Assembly (NCBI GenBank): GCA_015501585.1
Contig: JADNRY010000300.1
Coordinates: 1 to 64,000 of the forward strand
DNA length: 64,000 nt
Source: Rhodocollybia butyracea
Lineage: Eukaryota > Basidiomycota > Agaricomycetes > Agaricales > Omphalotaceae
Direction of reading: 5' to 3'
Under the pieces are notes generated by a model. The model ran no database searches, was not told where the DNA came from, and worked only from the letters and a program-made list of their open reading frames with translations. The first letter of the stretch is position 1; every line of letters begins with the position of its first letter. Position numbers and translations under genes: made by a program. Positions 34,071-46,215 of the stretch are shown here, in pieces.

Positions 34071-34092
34071 GTACTAATCTAGTGGGGGAGGG

Positions 34093-34348
34093 TGTAACGC
34101 CTCCTCCCCATCTTGCCTGATTCCCTTCCGGCCGCGCCTTATGGCGCGGCCTTAACTTTTGTCGCATCGCGACTCTTATTTTATCTTATCTCACGATTAG
34201 ATATCATTTCTATTACATTCATTTCGATTACTATAACTAGTCAAATTACATAAATTACTGTAGTTCTTCTACACTACGAGTACACAATCGCATAGCCTTT
34301 GTCATGCTCTTTCGTGTGAACGTAAGACTCTCGCCTAAGGGTGTTATA
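34093..34348 (+). repeat. Gypsy 3' LTR
   Basis: This is the pair of 22759-23014, preceded directly by the purine tract GTGGGGGAGGG. Confidence 0.93.
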
Positions 34349-34972
34349 CACCCGCCGCCCGTACTTTACCATATTTGTTATTGATTGACCTATATATATT
34401 AACTACCGTACTTAGAATAAAGGATCGTTTACGCCCCCGTTGGCGCCTCCCTTAAATCCCGCTGATAAAGTTATCGCTTCTTACTGGGATCAAAGTCTAT
34501 CGCTCACAAATGGGCAATATGCCACCAAAAATGAAAATAAAATAGATTTTGGAGCCTGCTACACACGAAATGCACCTTCTTCATCTCCTTGGTGAGAACA
34601 CACAGGACTTCGTTTGGGCTCACCTTGTCAACATAGGGATACTCACGCTCAGCACAACTACACAACGACTGAAGGAGTCGAAGATAAGTAATGAAGCATA
34701 AATAAAATTTCAATGCCGCCTCAGGAGAGCGGCAGCCTTTCAATGAAGCAAAGCAAGAAGAAAAGTATGTAGCATAAACGGAAAAGACACAAGGATATTC
34801 CTGCAGAATTACTATCACCCACATACCATAAGCAGATCAAGTAGCGGAACTCCCGATAAGACTTGCTGTGGTCGGATTTCCATGTACTTTATAAATAGTA
34901 AGAATGAAAAGAACAATGAACGAGAGAATGTAGTCCCATCAATATAACAGGAGTGTTCAACATTATGTTCCA
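34349..34972. other. Spacer between gypsy LTR and GMC gene
   Basis: It contains a minus-strand frame (34504-34824) without recognisable motif. It probably includes the 3' untranslated region of the GMC gene. Confidence 0.35.
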
Positions 34973-37263
34973 CTAGAGTTGTAATGACCATTTCCACTTG
35001 ATATCATCTGCAATCTTCTCAGCCAGTGCATCTAGAGGTAGAGGGGATTCAATGTCAATATTGAACAAGCCGTTAGGTTTGATAATTGCAAACTGACAAA
35101 CAACACTCTGGGGATGACCCGGTGGAAGAAGAGCAAATGAGCTGGCGTCTACCACCCTCAGGTGCTGAACACCAATGACTTGCGCATGCGGGTTGACCAC
35201 CGCAAAGGTATCATTAGGTGAACCCATTTTGCATGTTGCTGATGCGTGCCAGATTGTCATGCAAGATCCTCTGATCTGGTCTAACAGTTCGTCATCTGTT
35301 GTATATTGCGCTCCTGGAAAAGATTCGCTACCGTTGAGAACTCTCTCCACACTTGAGGTAGCAAAAAGCTGTCGAACACGCTTGTAACCAGCTAGAATAA
35401 CAGCTATGTCCGAGGGATGATCCAGCCAATTGGGATTGATTAAAGGCAGGTCGTTGGTATCAGCGGAAGTGATGGTAACATTGCCGCGCGATAGTGGAGC
35501 CACGACACCAGCAGCCACACTACCAAAGCTCCCTGATGTAGGTTGAGACACGTCGGGTGCAGCTAAGCTCCATTAGAGTGTGAGCCAAACAGCGAAATAC
35601 GCGCAAGTTTTACTTACACCAGTTCCCAATAAATGCAGGGGCTACAAGGTACTAAATATCTGATAAGTCGAGTATGTAATAAAGTAGTGCACAGAGTATT
35701 ACCTCAAGTTCAGGCCAGTCTGCAGGAAAATACTCTAGCTCTTTGAGTACAGATGCGGAAAAGCTTTGGCGTACATCATTAGGTACTTTTTCCCATGCCA
35801 AAAAGTCGACGTTATTGTTGCTAAAGGGGCCGGTACCATTGCTTTGCCACTCAAGGAGCGAATCTGTTCGATATTGTACATCCTAGTAGATCACCTGGTC
35901 ACTCTAAAAGTCCTAGAAACTAGCGCAGAGAAACTTACATTAACTAGCCGAGTCACACCATCTGTTATGATGGGGAAATCAATGCCAGCCAGGACGTGAT
36001 CCCACAGATTCTGTACGCTGCTTAGTGATTAAGCACTAGAATTGAATTCAAAGCGTACCTGTCCGACATTTGCGTTATCTACGATAACATCGATACCGAG
36101 CGTTTCTAGTGTAGACTTAGGACCGACACCAGATACCATAAGCAGTTGAGGTGACTGAAATGCTCCCGCTGACAGGATGACCTCCTTGGTTGCATTCACA
36201 TTAAAGACAGATCCACTGGTGTTTACCTGAACACCGATGGCGATCTTTTGACTGTCAAAGAGAACCTTCTTTGCCATTGTCAAGTCGAAAACTTTGAGAT
36301 TTGTTCGATTTGTAGCCGCCGTTAAAAATGTTTCCTGAGAGGATGCTCTAAATGCTCCGCTAGGATCGATAGTGGCAGGGGCGTACTGAGCTCCCATCAG
36401 TAGTCCGGAATTAAAGTCGGTAGTCGGTGGAACTCCAATTTCTGTAAACCCATCGGGCATATAACTAGACATTTGTCCGATTAGAGTACCCCAGTAGCCT
36501 GAATGATAATCACCTGGAGAAAGGTTGCGCATAATTGGGATATGAAACCGTGAGCGGCCCTCCATTTGACTCAAACGCAGAGGCGTTGTAATCCGCAGTC
36601 GCATTCGCTGCCCTGATCTCGGTGTTCGGTGGTGTGAACGTGACGCTCTTCTTGAAATAAGGCAGCCAGTTATCCCAGGTGTAGCTTTGGTCCCCGACTT
36701 CTTCTGCCCACATTTGTAAAGAGTCCTTCGATGGCCGCTGGTATACCATAAAGTTTCTCCCTAGGTTAGGAGGTGTCACACGGCACTTCACATAGGAGAA
36801 CAGAAGGCGATGAGGTACCTGATGAGCCACCCAATGCCTTTCCCGAGCATAATGTAGAACTCTGTTGTTGGCCCCCGTTAACGGCTGGGTCATAAACCCC
36901 AATCAACATTAGGGTCAATTTCGGAACTGCTGGTTCCTACACCGAAGATGTCCCCAAATGGGGTGGACGACAGGGGAGCGTTGTCGGTTTCATAGAATGA
37001 TCCGGCTTCAATGAGTGCCACTGTAACTGTCGAGTCTTCTGTCAGCCGGAATGCTAGGGTCTAGATAATAATATTTTTATAAGCATTGTTGTCAACTTTA
37101 GTAGATTCCTCACAATGCCGGCAGTTCCTGCTCCAACAATGACAAAATCGAATACTTGATCTGTTCCAGTGATGTTTGCTGCGAGACCGCCCAGAGAAGT
37201 AATGATTGCTGCATTCAAAACTGTTGCATAAGCAAAAATACTCATAAGGATTAGAGGGAGCAT
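34973..37263 (-). CDS. GMC-family oxidoreductase (secreted FAD flavoenzyme)
   Basis: The minus-strand gene starts at ATG 37263 with a hydrophobic signal peptide (MLPLILMSIFAYATVLNAA). The FAD-binding VFDFVIVGAGTAG motif follows, then (after an intron) TVALIEAGSFYE, NNRVLHYARG and ALGGSS. Further on are NFMVYQRPSKDSLQMWAEEV, KEVILSAGAFQSPQLLMVSG (GMC signature 2), NLWDHVLAGIDFP and the C-terminal domain (CMTIWHASATCKMG, LRVVDASSFALLPPGHPQ). Six to seven short introns are evident. The family oxidises aryl or aliphatic alcohols or sugars outside the cell, and the H in TIWHASATCKMG is the usual catalytic histidine position. Two one-base losses in homopolymers (about 36899 GGGG and 36846 GGG) break the frame and could be sequencing errors. 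The exact exon joins near the C-terminus are uncertain. Confidence 0.85.
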
Positions 37264-38684
37264 GGAAGGAGTTTAAGGTAGTTGGGATACAAATGATGAG
37301 TTCCAACAACATGGTGAGACTGGCTTTTATTGCATTTCACTAGTGGCTAGGGGTAAATTCAGCGGCTCTGTACGTCTTTACCTGGGCATTATCCATTGTC
37401 TGGATTCTATGAGCCGGTCCTCTTGGGCCCGAGTTTGAGAATAAAATTATTTGAAGCTCACAGCTTCCGCCTACCGCAGCAGGCTAGTGCGAGTGATGTA
37501 CGCTATTCTAGAAGGCTGCGCGATACCTGGATGTGATGGATGTGGCAGGTACGGGTGACCGCCTCTACCTGGAGAGTCTCGCCTGTCGTTTCATTGGATC
37601 ACGCGTTGTTGTCGCATCAAAGACGCGGGTTTCCCAATTTAAGACGCGACACCCTTATTTATTGGGATAGATGGATGATGGATGATTGGATCCCGGTACT
37701 TGATAAATTAAGCGATATCAACAACTACACAGGTGGCCTCCTAGGTTAAACTGAGTTTGATCCCAAAAATATCTCATGAAAGTTAACCTATTTGACATGC
37801 AGTGCAAAAGTGATAAAATTGCCCCAGTTGAAGGTCATCCCCATGTAAAAAGATATTCAGCCTGGGGACAAAATGATTGAGCCCAAACACTGCATAGCAT
37901 TTGATCCTGTAATCACGTTCTGTTTCTCCCTACTTGCGCCCGAATATTTTCTGGTCAGAAATTATAATGTATTCTTGGTCAAATAATATATATTAAGAAC
38001 ATATACAACCAATAACATTGCAACTCACCAAATATGGATCAGTAAGTCGGCTTGAGAAGATTGTGACCAAGTACTGGCCGGTATACATAAATGACGGCAA
38101 CAATGTTTAAACTCACAAATCACTTGCCAATGACAATGGTGTTATACTGAAGTTTCTTGATGTTACCGCCGAAATGTTGCGGTTTTGAGACAGAAGCTGC
38201 TAAGCTGTAGATGAGAGGAAGTCAAGCCTGGAGTATGGCGAGACTAGTCATAATGGGTCATTGGGGCTGTATCCCTGCCAAGGGTTGGATTGGGATCTTG
38301 TGTCTCTAGATGAGAGTCGAGTGACCTGTCAAAGGGGACCTGTATTGCTGTATAGTGTTGGGGTGACCCACCAAAGGGGAAGCTGTAAGATAATGCATAT
38401 CCCGAGAGAAAGATAGACTGAAGATAAGGTAAGAGTTGAGCGTAGAACAAAGATCACTTGCTATAACAAGTGGTACAGTTGTATATATTCTCTTGTTAAT
38501 TACAAGTCTTGATAATATTATTCACTATTAATCAAATTACATAACTGTGTCAGAGCGTAAATTTCGGGCCCGCCTCATTTACGCCGGGTATATATGCAGA
38601 GCACCCTAACCCTAGCCGAACCCCTAACCCTAACCCTAACCCCTAACAAGTCCTTACCGCACTTTTGGCAATGCCGATTCATAG
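37264..38684. other. Intergenic, with interstitial telomeric repeats
   Basis: This region presumably holds the GMC promoter. No ORF of note is seen. It ends next to a Harbinger transposon and contains the telomere-like tract at 38603-38647. Confidence 0.45.
38603..38647. repeat. Interstitial telomeric repeat (CCCTAA)n
   Basis: About seven CCCTAA/CCCCTAA/CCCTAG units occur over 45 bp. They are the complement of the TTAGGG telomere repeat used by most filamentous fungi. They are internal and slightly degenerate. Confidence 0.9.
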
Positions 38685-38734
38685 AGATGTCCACGAGTCC
38701 GGGTCAAGTAGTACCCGGATCCGTTGCACGGGTA

Positions 38735-39349
38735 CTGTACCATTTCATTCAATTCGACGGTCACATGTCACAGGGGTCAAAAAAGTAGAAAAAAAATCAC
38801 TGGTCACAGGTCACTTTGGGTTGTGTCAAATCCATTTTTTGAGTCAATTTTGGTGCTAAAAATGGCTTTTTTTTTTCATAAATTTTCTTGTAGCTAATAT
38901 TCATAGGTAGCTACTGTTGCAATAAATATTTTAGAAGGAGATGGATTGTGATAAGTTCAGGTGGTAGAATCAACATTTCAGTGCACATTGTACAACTTGG
39001 TAAGTCACTGTTAGGTGACTGGGTTATCAAATGATTGTGGAATTTTAAGACTTTATCTATAATCTGACAATAGGTGGCAGCTAGTAATAGCGCGAACGGA
39101 GCACATTGGCGCGCTGACTCATGCCGCCATCAATTATAATACTAAGGACATCATTCATTCTCCTGGTTCGGCATGATACCAATCATTTATTCCCCCAGTT
39201 TGGACCTTGGTTTGACTAATTTTCTCTCAGTTTGATGCGTGTGTTGAAATTCTTGCTGGTCACACATCCCCCCTCAATGTGTTGAATTCAAAATTTCAAC
39301 GAGGTGGTCACAGGTCAGACCTCGAGTCGAATTGAACGAAATGGTACAG
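38735..39349. mobile_element. TA-flanked MITE, 615 bp
   Basis: Termini CTGTACCATTTCATTCAATT and the inverse of CTGTACCATTTCGTTCAATT are flanked by TA on both sides, as for Tc1/mariner insertions. There is no ORF of interest. It shares the CTGTACCATTT end with the elements at 39635 and 46216. Confidence 0.75.
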
Positions 39350-39634
39350 TACTTGTGGGCCTCAAGGGGCTACCCGTGAGCCGTATGTATCCATGGGAAA
39401 CGGATACCCGGATCCGCAGGTAGTTTAACGCAAGTACTTGCGGTTACTTGCGGATCCCAGCCAACACAGGTATCCACAAGTATTTAGTACTTACAATAGT
39501 AATAAAATGGTTACTACATGCAAGGTATGAGTGTGACATACTCAGTAGGTGCCTAGTGCATAGAATAGAGCATGATTGGGGTAGTCCTTGACTGATACAA
39601 GTCTAGAAGCTAAAGAGGGACTATATTCATCATA

Positions 39635-39898
39635 CTGTACCATTTTGAGCACTTCGTAAGGGGTGGGACCTGTGACCACCCCTTACAAAATAAAATTTCG
39701 TAGGATCCCAATTATACGTGTGACCACTCCGAAATTTAGTAGTGCGCCGGAGGCGCCAGAGAAAATTTAGTACCTGTAGCGCCGGTGACTCAAATTTTTT
39801 TTTGTAAGATCCCTGCAATACCTGTGACCAGGTGTGACCTTTCGGAGGATCCGGGTCCCTTGTGACCCGTGACTTACGAACTGGTCGAAATGGTACAG
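39635..39898. mobile_element. TA-flanked MITE, 264 bp, copy A
   Basis: CTGTACCATTT ends are flanked by TA. The interior (GAGCACTTCGTAAGG..., GGCGCC core, CCTGTGACC motifs) is homologous to 46216-46459 in opposite orientation. Confidence 0.82.
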
Positions 39899-39959
39899 TA
39901 GTGTACTCATTACCCAACACACTTTTAATAATTATTGACTTGTTTCCTCATTGCTGGAA

Positions 39960-41981
39960 TCAGAGTCTAGCCCTTCTGCAATAAATGGATCCCGCATTAA
40001 ACAAATGAACTGCAATACAAGCAGTAATACAGAATGTGGCAAGCCGGTGTGAATCAGCGTCATTGATGTTCAGCCTCAAATTTTTCAAAGAGTGAAAATG
40101 GCCTTTCAAGAACCCGATACAGTGTTCAGACCGAATACGCAAGTTGGAGACGTGATTGTTGAAAATGGTGTTATCGGCCTCAAAACGTTCAGGCTTTTTG
40201 TATGGGGCCACAACCCAAGTTTGAATCTACAGAAATGGTATTAGTAACGGCGCTTAAGCTTTCAATGAAAATGTACTACATACAGGATATGCAGAGTCTG
40301 CCCAAACCCATTCAGCATCTTTGAGGATATCTTTATGCTCAGTAAAGACACGAGTACCTTCCCATGCAGTGGAATCATGAGTGTTGCCAGTATGACCATA
40401 GGAAAAATCAATAATTCGGAGGTTTGGAAGGTTGATGATCTATGATAAGTGAGTGGAAGTGTAAAAATGATACCTAACAGACTAACATACCTGGACATTC
40501 AGGGAGTATCGGCACTTGCGGTCAAAATAGCTCTCACCATACCAGTATGGTCTTGCATACAATGGAATCAGAGTACCATCGACAAAGCACCATCCGTCAC
40601 GCCAAGCACGACAGGCCCGAGTAGTGTTGCAACGGCGCGGCTCGGCTCGGCTCCGGCTGCAAAGCCGCTGAAGCCTCAGCTTGAGCGGCTCGGAGTCCAA
40701 AATTGTATATACCATTTTCTGAGTAATAAACTCGCAAAAAACACTTGTCATAATGGATATTGGTTCCATTTGGACCTAGTAGAACACCTTGAAAGCACTG
40801 AACTTCAATAAAGCACACTTTTAAAAAATCTATATTTAAACAACGACTGAATCCGGTAGCTCCTGAGTGGCTATGCATGAACAAACATTGCCGAGGCGCA
40901 CAATTTTGTCCTGCAAATGTTCATAATTTTGGAGGATCATACATCAACAAGTGAATACTATCTTACTAGAGTGCTAGTTAGCTGGGAAACCAGATTTGTA
41001 AATTTTATGGCTCGAGCCAGCTCCAAGCGGCTCAAAGAATCAGCTTTAGCCAAGCCGGACGGGCCGGCTCTGAGCCGCGCCGTTGCAACACTAGGCCCGA
41101 GTGGTCCTCTACCCACTGCTTGGCTTCCTCTTTTTCTTCCTCAGTTGGCAGCCGAACGGCCTTTCCCATGAACTCAGGCCGAAGCACAGCAGCCAGGATT
41201 CGCTTCGTATGCACCAGAACTGTTACCTTCCCAATACCTGCCCAATTTGCCACGCCCTGTAAGCTGGCAGCATTTCCATCGTGCCCAAAACGATACAGAA
41301 CAACGGCCAGTTGCTCCTCAACTGGGGCTTGATGTGCTGTTTCGGAGTTGTTTTGGAGAATTGGATCGTCCTTGATGGCTGCAACAAGCTGATCAAAAGT
41401 ATATGGCGAGACACGGAGCTCTAGACGGAACATATCTGCTCTGCCGTTTTTTAAGGTCATAAGGATGTGATGGAGGAACGATTGCGGCATTCGAGGGATG
41501 GGATCTCTGGTAGCTTCATAGCGGTGCTTGTACATCTGTGTTATTTCTTCCCTAATCCACCTACTTGGAGTCATAGGCTCATCCAAATCTAAATCCATAT
41601 CTGAGCCTACACTAGAGTCCGTATCCTCACTGCTGGAGGAATCTTCCTCATCTGCAAAGATGGCTGATTCAGTGTCATCATCTGTGATTCCAGGGATTGA
41701 AGGTGGACGTTGAAGCTGAGTTTGTAGCTCACAACCCAAGGCCTCAGCTTCATCCCGCTACTCTGTAAAAAAGAGGCTGTTTCGGCCTTGGAGCTGTAGC
41801 TTGAATCATCCCCATGGCGAGAACAGAGACGCCGGAGGATTTCCTTCAGAGACTTGCCAGTCCCTTCTTTTTGTTTCTGGGACTTGCGCCGCTGTTCTAG
41901 TTTTTTTCGCCAGGCCTGAAATCGAACATAAGCACGAAAAAGTTGTTTTGCATGCTCAGGCCGTCGAGAAGCATAGGGCAT
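39960..41981 (-). pseudogene. PIF/Harbinger transposase (DDE_Tnp_4), split by a MITE
   Basis: From a likely ATG at 41981 the protein has a basic N-terminal helix region (RRPEHAKQLFRAYVRFQAW), an acidic Ser/Asp segment and a helix-turn-helix-like stretch (VSPYTFDQLVAAIKDDPIL, VVLYRFGHDGNAASLQGVA). Then comes the catalytic domain. WCFVDGTLIPLYARP supplies the first D. After two introns (about 50 nt each), AEWVWADSAYP supplies the second D and NLRIRSEHCIGFLKGHF the E. All three catalytic residues are therefore present. The coding sequence is cut just before the first D by a 472-bp hAT-type MITE (40622-41093) and has a frame change near 41740 that may be an intron. The accompanying MADF/Myb protein of some Harbinger elements is not seen. 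Confidence 0.85.
40622..41093. mobile_element. hAT-type MITE, 472 bp, in transposase gene
   Basis: TIRs TAGTGTTGCAACGGCGCGGC and its complement are flanked by a perfect 8-bp TSD, ggcccgag (40614-40621 and 41094-41101). GGCTCGGCTCGG and AGCCGGCTC motifs lie inside both ends. It is non-coding. Confidence 0.93.
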
Positions 41982-42504
41982 AGTCAGAGCCCAGATAATC
42001 GTTCCAAGTCTTCTCACTACAGCTGCGGGCCAGGAAGATAAATTCAAATATGTAATAGAATTTCAGCAGATATTTCAGCGAAATTCAAAGAGGGTCGGTC
42101 AAGAGTTCAGCGGGCCTTTTTAATACCACTTTGACTGTCCCTAATCTAGTTACTTATAATAACAAGTGAATTATTATTAAATCTGTGTCCTGAGCTCATG
42201 TACTATAGTGCATATAGCCACTTATAACTTGCTACATGCTAGGTGGACACATCATGAGCTGCTCAAACAAGGTCTATTGCATTGAGGAGAGCATATTCCA
42301 GCCTTTATTTATGCGAAAAAATATACTTGCCCTCCCACAAGGTGCTTCTGACTTCTTGCAAGTACCTGCAAGTACCTGCAAGTAGCTTATTTTTTTTGAA
42401 GTGAACCCGTGACCCGCTGTGATCCGTGGGTAGTGATAACTGCCAGTATTCCCATGGCTCCTACCTGCGGGTACTTGCGTGGCACTTGGACTCATGGACA
42501 TCTT

Positions 42505-43971
42505 TACGTGACTGAGAGATAAACACATACACATTTTCTGTGGCTGTGCTGTAATTTTAGACAGCTGCATTGACCCTGTGGGAACTAGCAGACTCTATAT
42601 ACACACATCTGTATGGATCATCAGTGTATAACTAGTCTGCCTAGGGGAGACTATGCCTAAGGTCATGTCAGGGCATTTTCATTTGCTCATCCCTTAATGG
42701 ATCCATCTACAATGAAGGGGGGGCTGAAGGAGTAACAGAAGAATCCTCTGGATGCTAGAGATCCCAGCAGTGATGGTACCTCCTCACACCAGAGGAGCAG
42801 TCCTTCTTAGCCCCAATCCCTGTGCAGTAGCTAGGAGATGAATACCGTACATCCCCCCTACATCTCCCCACTTTTTTGCTGGGGAGTTCTTCTGAGTGGA
42901 CTCAGTGGAGAGGTGTACACACCTAGAAGACTGCCCAGTGGAAAATTACCTGTACTGCCAAGAGGCTTGAGTGTAAAGGGGATAGGGGGTGGGGGAGAAT
43001 CACTGAGTAAATGTGAATATATTGGTAGGCCTGAGGCAGCTCATGTTGGGAGAGGGAGGTTACCAGTTCGAGTCAAGATCTTGTTGAAAACCTCAAGTGC
43101 GGGAATATCTTCAATGGAAGATTATCTCTTGATTCTCGCCCCCCAGTGTTGACTTCTATGAGTGCGACAAGACATAATACACATTACCACCAAAAATCAT
43201 GATCGAAGATTTTCAGTGCAAGAATGCATATCAAAGAGTGGTAAGCCCCTGGCGACTCATAACGGGAGAGGCCGTGAGGGTACCCAATATTGCCCAAATC
43301 TCCTGAGTCAAAGTAGATTCTTGACAAAGAACCCAGTGCTATGGAGCACAGCAGACACCAAGAACCAAGGCTGAACTTACAGGGAGGTGGATGGAATTTT
43401 TGGGAGTGTGAGGAAACGAAAATCGTTAGACTTGTTGAACACAATCCACGGCAGCAGAGAAGATATTGTTCATACGATACCAGCCGGCTTCATCGCCTAT
43501 GCTAATCTTATCAGTGATCACGGAATAATGTAAGTATGGCGTATACTCACACGTGCTTCTGCACTGCCACCATCCGTTTATACTTCGTCTCATCATACAT
43601 AACCTTACCGTACCGACAACCACCACTGTTAGTTCTAACTTCTTATCGTTGCGGCCTCGCGCCTCGCCGTTTGGAATATAACGTGGTCCTGTCTATATGT
43701 GTGATTGTCAGTGTTTCTGTCGAGACTAAATGACAGAGTTATCAGTATCTAATTTGGAAAGAATTGACAATGGATAATATAATCCAAGGGGGCAGACCCT
43801 TCCGGCTTTCCATAATGATGCGCTACTTTGAAGTTTGCCCTCACAGTAGATTCTGGGCCCTGGCCAAGATCTTACAGTAGCCTATCACAAGTGTTACAGT
43901 GAAAAGTATCATAATTTGTGCCCTATTTGATATTGAAATGAGATAGATCAGATTGTGAAAAGGAAAATAAT
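42505..43971. other. Unassigned region
   Basis: Plus-strand frames (42838-43152, 43162-43374) and a minus-strand frame (43426-43626) exist, but none has a recognisable domain. A GTTCGAGTC string near 43070 is not part of a tRNA cloverleaf. Confidence 0.3.
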
Positions 43972-45174
43972 CTAATTCCCTTGCCCTCTGCCCTTGGCTT
44001 TCATCAAAGTTTCCCCTTCAATAATTTCTGTACACTTGATGGATCTAGGACAGAGGCCGGATAGGGGAAAAAAATCCCCTCTTAGATGCTCCCCACCGCC
44101 GTCAATCGGAATAATTTGGCCGGTAATAAAACTGGCAGAAGGGCTGAACAGGAAAACAGCGGCATTTGCAATATCTGAGATCTCTGTGAAGCGCCCAAGA
44201 GGATTTGAAAACCCATCTGCTTTGTTCCTCTTATTCCCAGTCATTACCCGCATTCCTTCAGTTCCTGAAGTAAATCCTGGCGCAATTACATTGGACCGAA
44301 CACCATGAGGACCTTCTTCAACTGCAAGGGTATTTGAGAGAGAGTCAACCGCGGCTTTTGCAGCGGATACGTGGGCTTGGTATGGTGTACCTATTGTGCC
44401 TCATTCAGATTCCGGAGTAATAGTAAAAATACCCCTGGTGCTTACCTCGATAGTGAAGAGTTGCACTAACACTTATGTATGCACCCTTTGTTGCGCGTAC
44501 ATGTTGAATGGTAGCCTTGATTGTGTTGTACGTTCCTAGCTAGCATGGATGTAAATTATCAGTTTCCAATGGCAAGTTGAGTCAATATCATTACATACAG
44601 TATCAATTTCAAGGACCGTTTTGAATGCATTCTCCGAAAGGCCCGCTATAGGGGCCATAAAGTTACCAGCGGCACCTATCAATATAAGAGGTCGTTTGGG
44701 TCACGGTAATGCAGACAGAATCGAGGCCAACCAACCACATATGACAAAGTCTATTCTGCCGAACCTTTCCATTGTTTTTTTTGACTGCATCTTGGAGACT
44801 TTGCGGGCTTCTAACATCTGCCTGAGCCGGAATACAGGTATTACCAGTCCTGTTGGAAAGGTCCTCGGCTGAAGCTTTAAGACGGTCCAGACTTCAAGTT
44901 CCAACGACCGTGAAGCAATTTGCATAAGTAGTAGATTATCGCCAGACTCACTTTCTCCCAATGATAACCGCATTTGCTCCATGTCGCATCTACTTGGGAT
45001 TATAATGTCATGTCAGTGTTGGACACACAAAGATGCACATACAATAGCTTCTGTCATGCCTTTGCATATCCCAGAACCTCCCCCTGTGCAGAAAAGGACC
45101 CTTTCGTTGAAGAGATTATCTTTGAACGATGATGCAGAGTCTATAGCAGGTGCAATATAATACGGTGAAGGCAT
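43972..45174 (-). CDS. SDR-family reductase, 2,4-dienoyl-CoA reductase-like
   Basis: The gene starts at ATG 45174 ([20 protein letters not shown]). It has a Rossmann motif [18 protein letters not shown] ahead of a GTATGT donor, then [95 protein letters not shown] and the C-terminal [15 protein letters not shown]. The NAG-like CGAAGNF, SATLHYxG and SAAKAAVD motifs fit the peroxisomal 2,4-dienoyl-CoA reductase branch of SDRs, which reduces dienoyl-CoA during oxidation of unsaturated fatty acids. At least five introns of about 50-70 nt are evident. An A8 run near 44770 shifts the frame by one and may be a sequencing error. The C-terminus (KGRGQGN) lacks an obvious PTS1. Confidence 0.82.
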
Positions 45175-46215
45175 AATGGGAGAGGTCAAGTTGGGGTCAA
45201 GCTGGAATTAACTTCGGAGCTATCAAGGGGCTATTTATGTCAGACCTAAGGTTGTATATGAGTCCGGGTTCCTGTATACCGACCTATGTCACAGGGAGCG
45301 TCCTGTCACTAGACATATATTCGCAAGTATCTGTGCTCCGACACCTGGTTGAACCAGGCTATAAGTGCCCTAAAAGCATAGAACATACCTTATAATTTGA
45401 CCGCAAACATGACGCATTGTGTCCATAATACAAACCAATGATGCAGAGGCTTTCACCCTCAATAGTATACCGCTCGATCGTGTGATCTTGTGCAGGTGTG
45501 ATATTTGCACAAGTTCGGAACCAGCTGCCTTGGGATATCTAACTTCGTGTACAAATGCGATAGTTTGTCCATTATTTCCCACCAGCCAACTTGGACCTTC
45601 GTTATACTAAGCCGGGAATCCCAGATTTACCACAAGCGTTAGGCTAGGTGCATGTACTTATTCCTGAAAATCCTACGCTGACATATGACCCCAAGAGGTC
45701 AAAGCTATACATTATCCTTTCGCACTTTTGAAAAGTGCTACTAGGCACTACTAGATACTGATAAATCACCACTACCACATTAGAATATAGTGAAGATCAA
45801 GGTGCAAACATGTAGAAAATCTGCTCTGTGACTCACAACATTCAGTGTATATTTTTTAAAATCCTGGAAAGCATGTTCATGCTTAGCCCAACCACAGTAG
45901 CGCCAAGGGCAAACACCAATGCCATTTATAGGTCTTACACACAAACTTGATAAGGCATGATACCCGAGCCTCAGCCAGAGTACTTCCAAGGCCATGAGAA
46001 TATACATGACAGGATTTTCGAAGGCTGGAATGCCGTCAAATCCGCTTTCATCAGTGAGCTAGAAACAGTTAAACGCGTTCCGATCAATGCGCGGAGCACT
46101 ACGGCTTCCACAGCTGAGGTGCCATAAGATGAGTTTGCAGTCCAAAGTCAGCAGAGCAGGTCAAACGCAACCCTGTCCCAAATATGGTGATACCACCATT
46201 ATCAAGCAATGTGTA
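45175..46215. other. Unassigned region
   Basis: Overlapping short ORFs at 45370-45610 on both strands have no recognisable motif. The first bases presumably serve as the SDR promoter. Confidence 0.3.

Larger units (their letters stand above)
22759..34348 (+). mobile_element. Ty3/gypsy chromovirus-like element with extra ORFs, decayed
   Basis: LTRs of 256 bp flank an internal region with this order: upstream ORF, Gag, CCHC knuckle, protease, RT, RNase H, integrase C-terminal part, chromodomain, and then about 2.4 kb of further sense-strand coding sequence. RT-RNaseH before integrase is the Ty3/gypsy order, and a chromodomain marks the chromovirus branch. A polypurine tract (GTGGGGGAGGG) abuts the 3' LTR. 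Immediate flanks (aaagt and caccc) do not form a TSD, which suggests ectopic recombination or decay. Nested are a CACTA-type MITE (24659-25312) and a solo LTR (26287-27136). Multiple TGA stops, frameshifts and loss of the integrase core make it inactive. Confidence 0.92.
38685..42504 (-). mobile_element. PIF/Harbinger-type DNA transposon with nested MITEs
   Basis: The ends resemble each other in inverse orientation (ATGTCCACGAGTCC at the left, complement of ATGTCCATGAGTCC at the right), followed by related CAAGTA and GTACCCG blocks. Between them lies a DDE_Tnp_4-type transposase on the minus strand. Nested insertions are at 38735-39349, 39635-39898 and 40622-41093. I see no clear 3-bp TSD, so the exact ends are approximate. 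Confidence 0.65.

Noticed and set aside
43060..43085. GTTCGAGTC, like a tRNA T-loop.
   Set aside because: No acceptor, D or anticodon stems can be formed around it.
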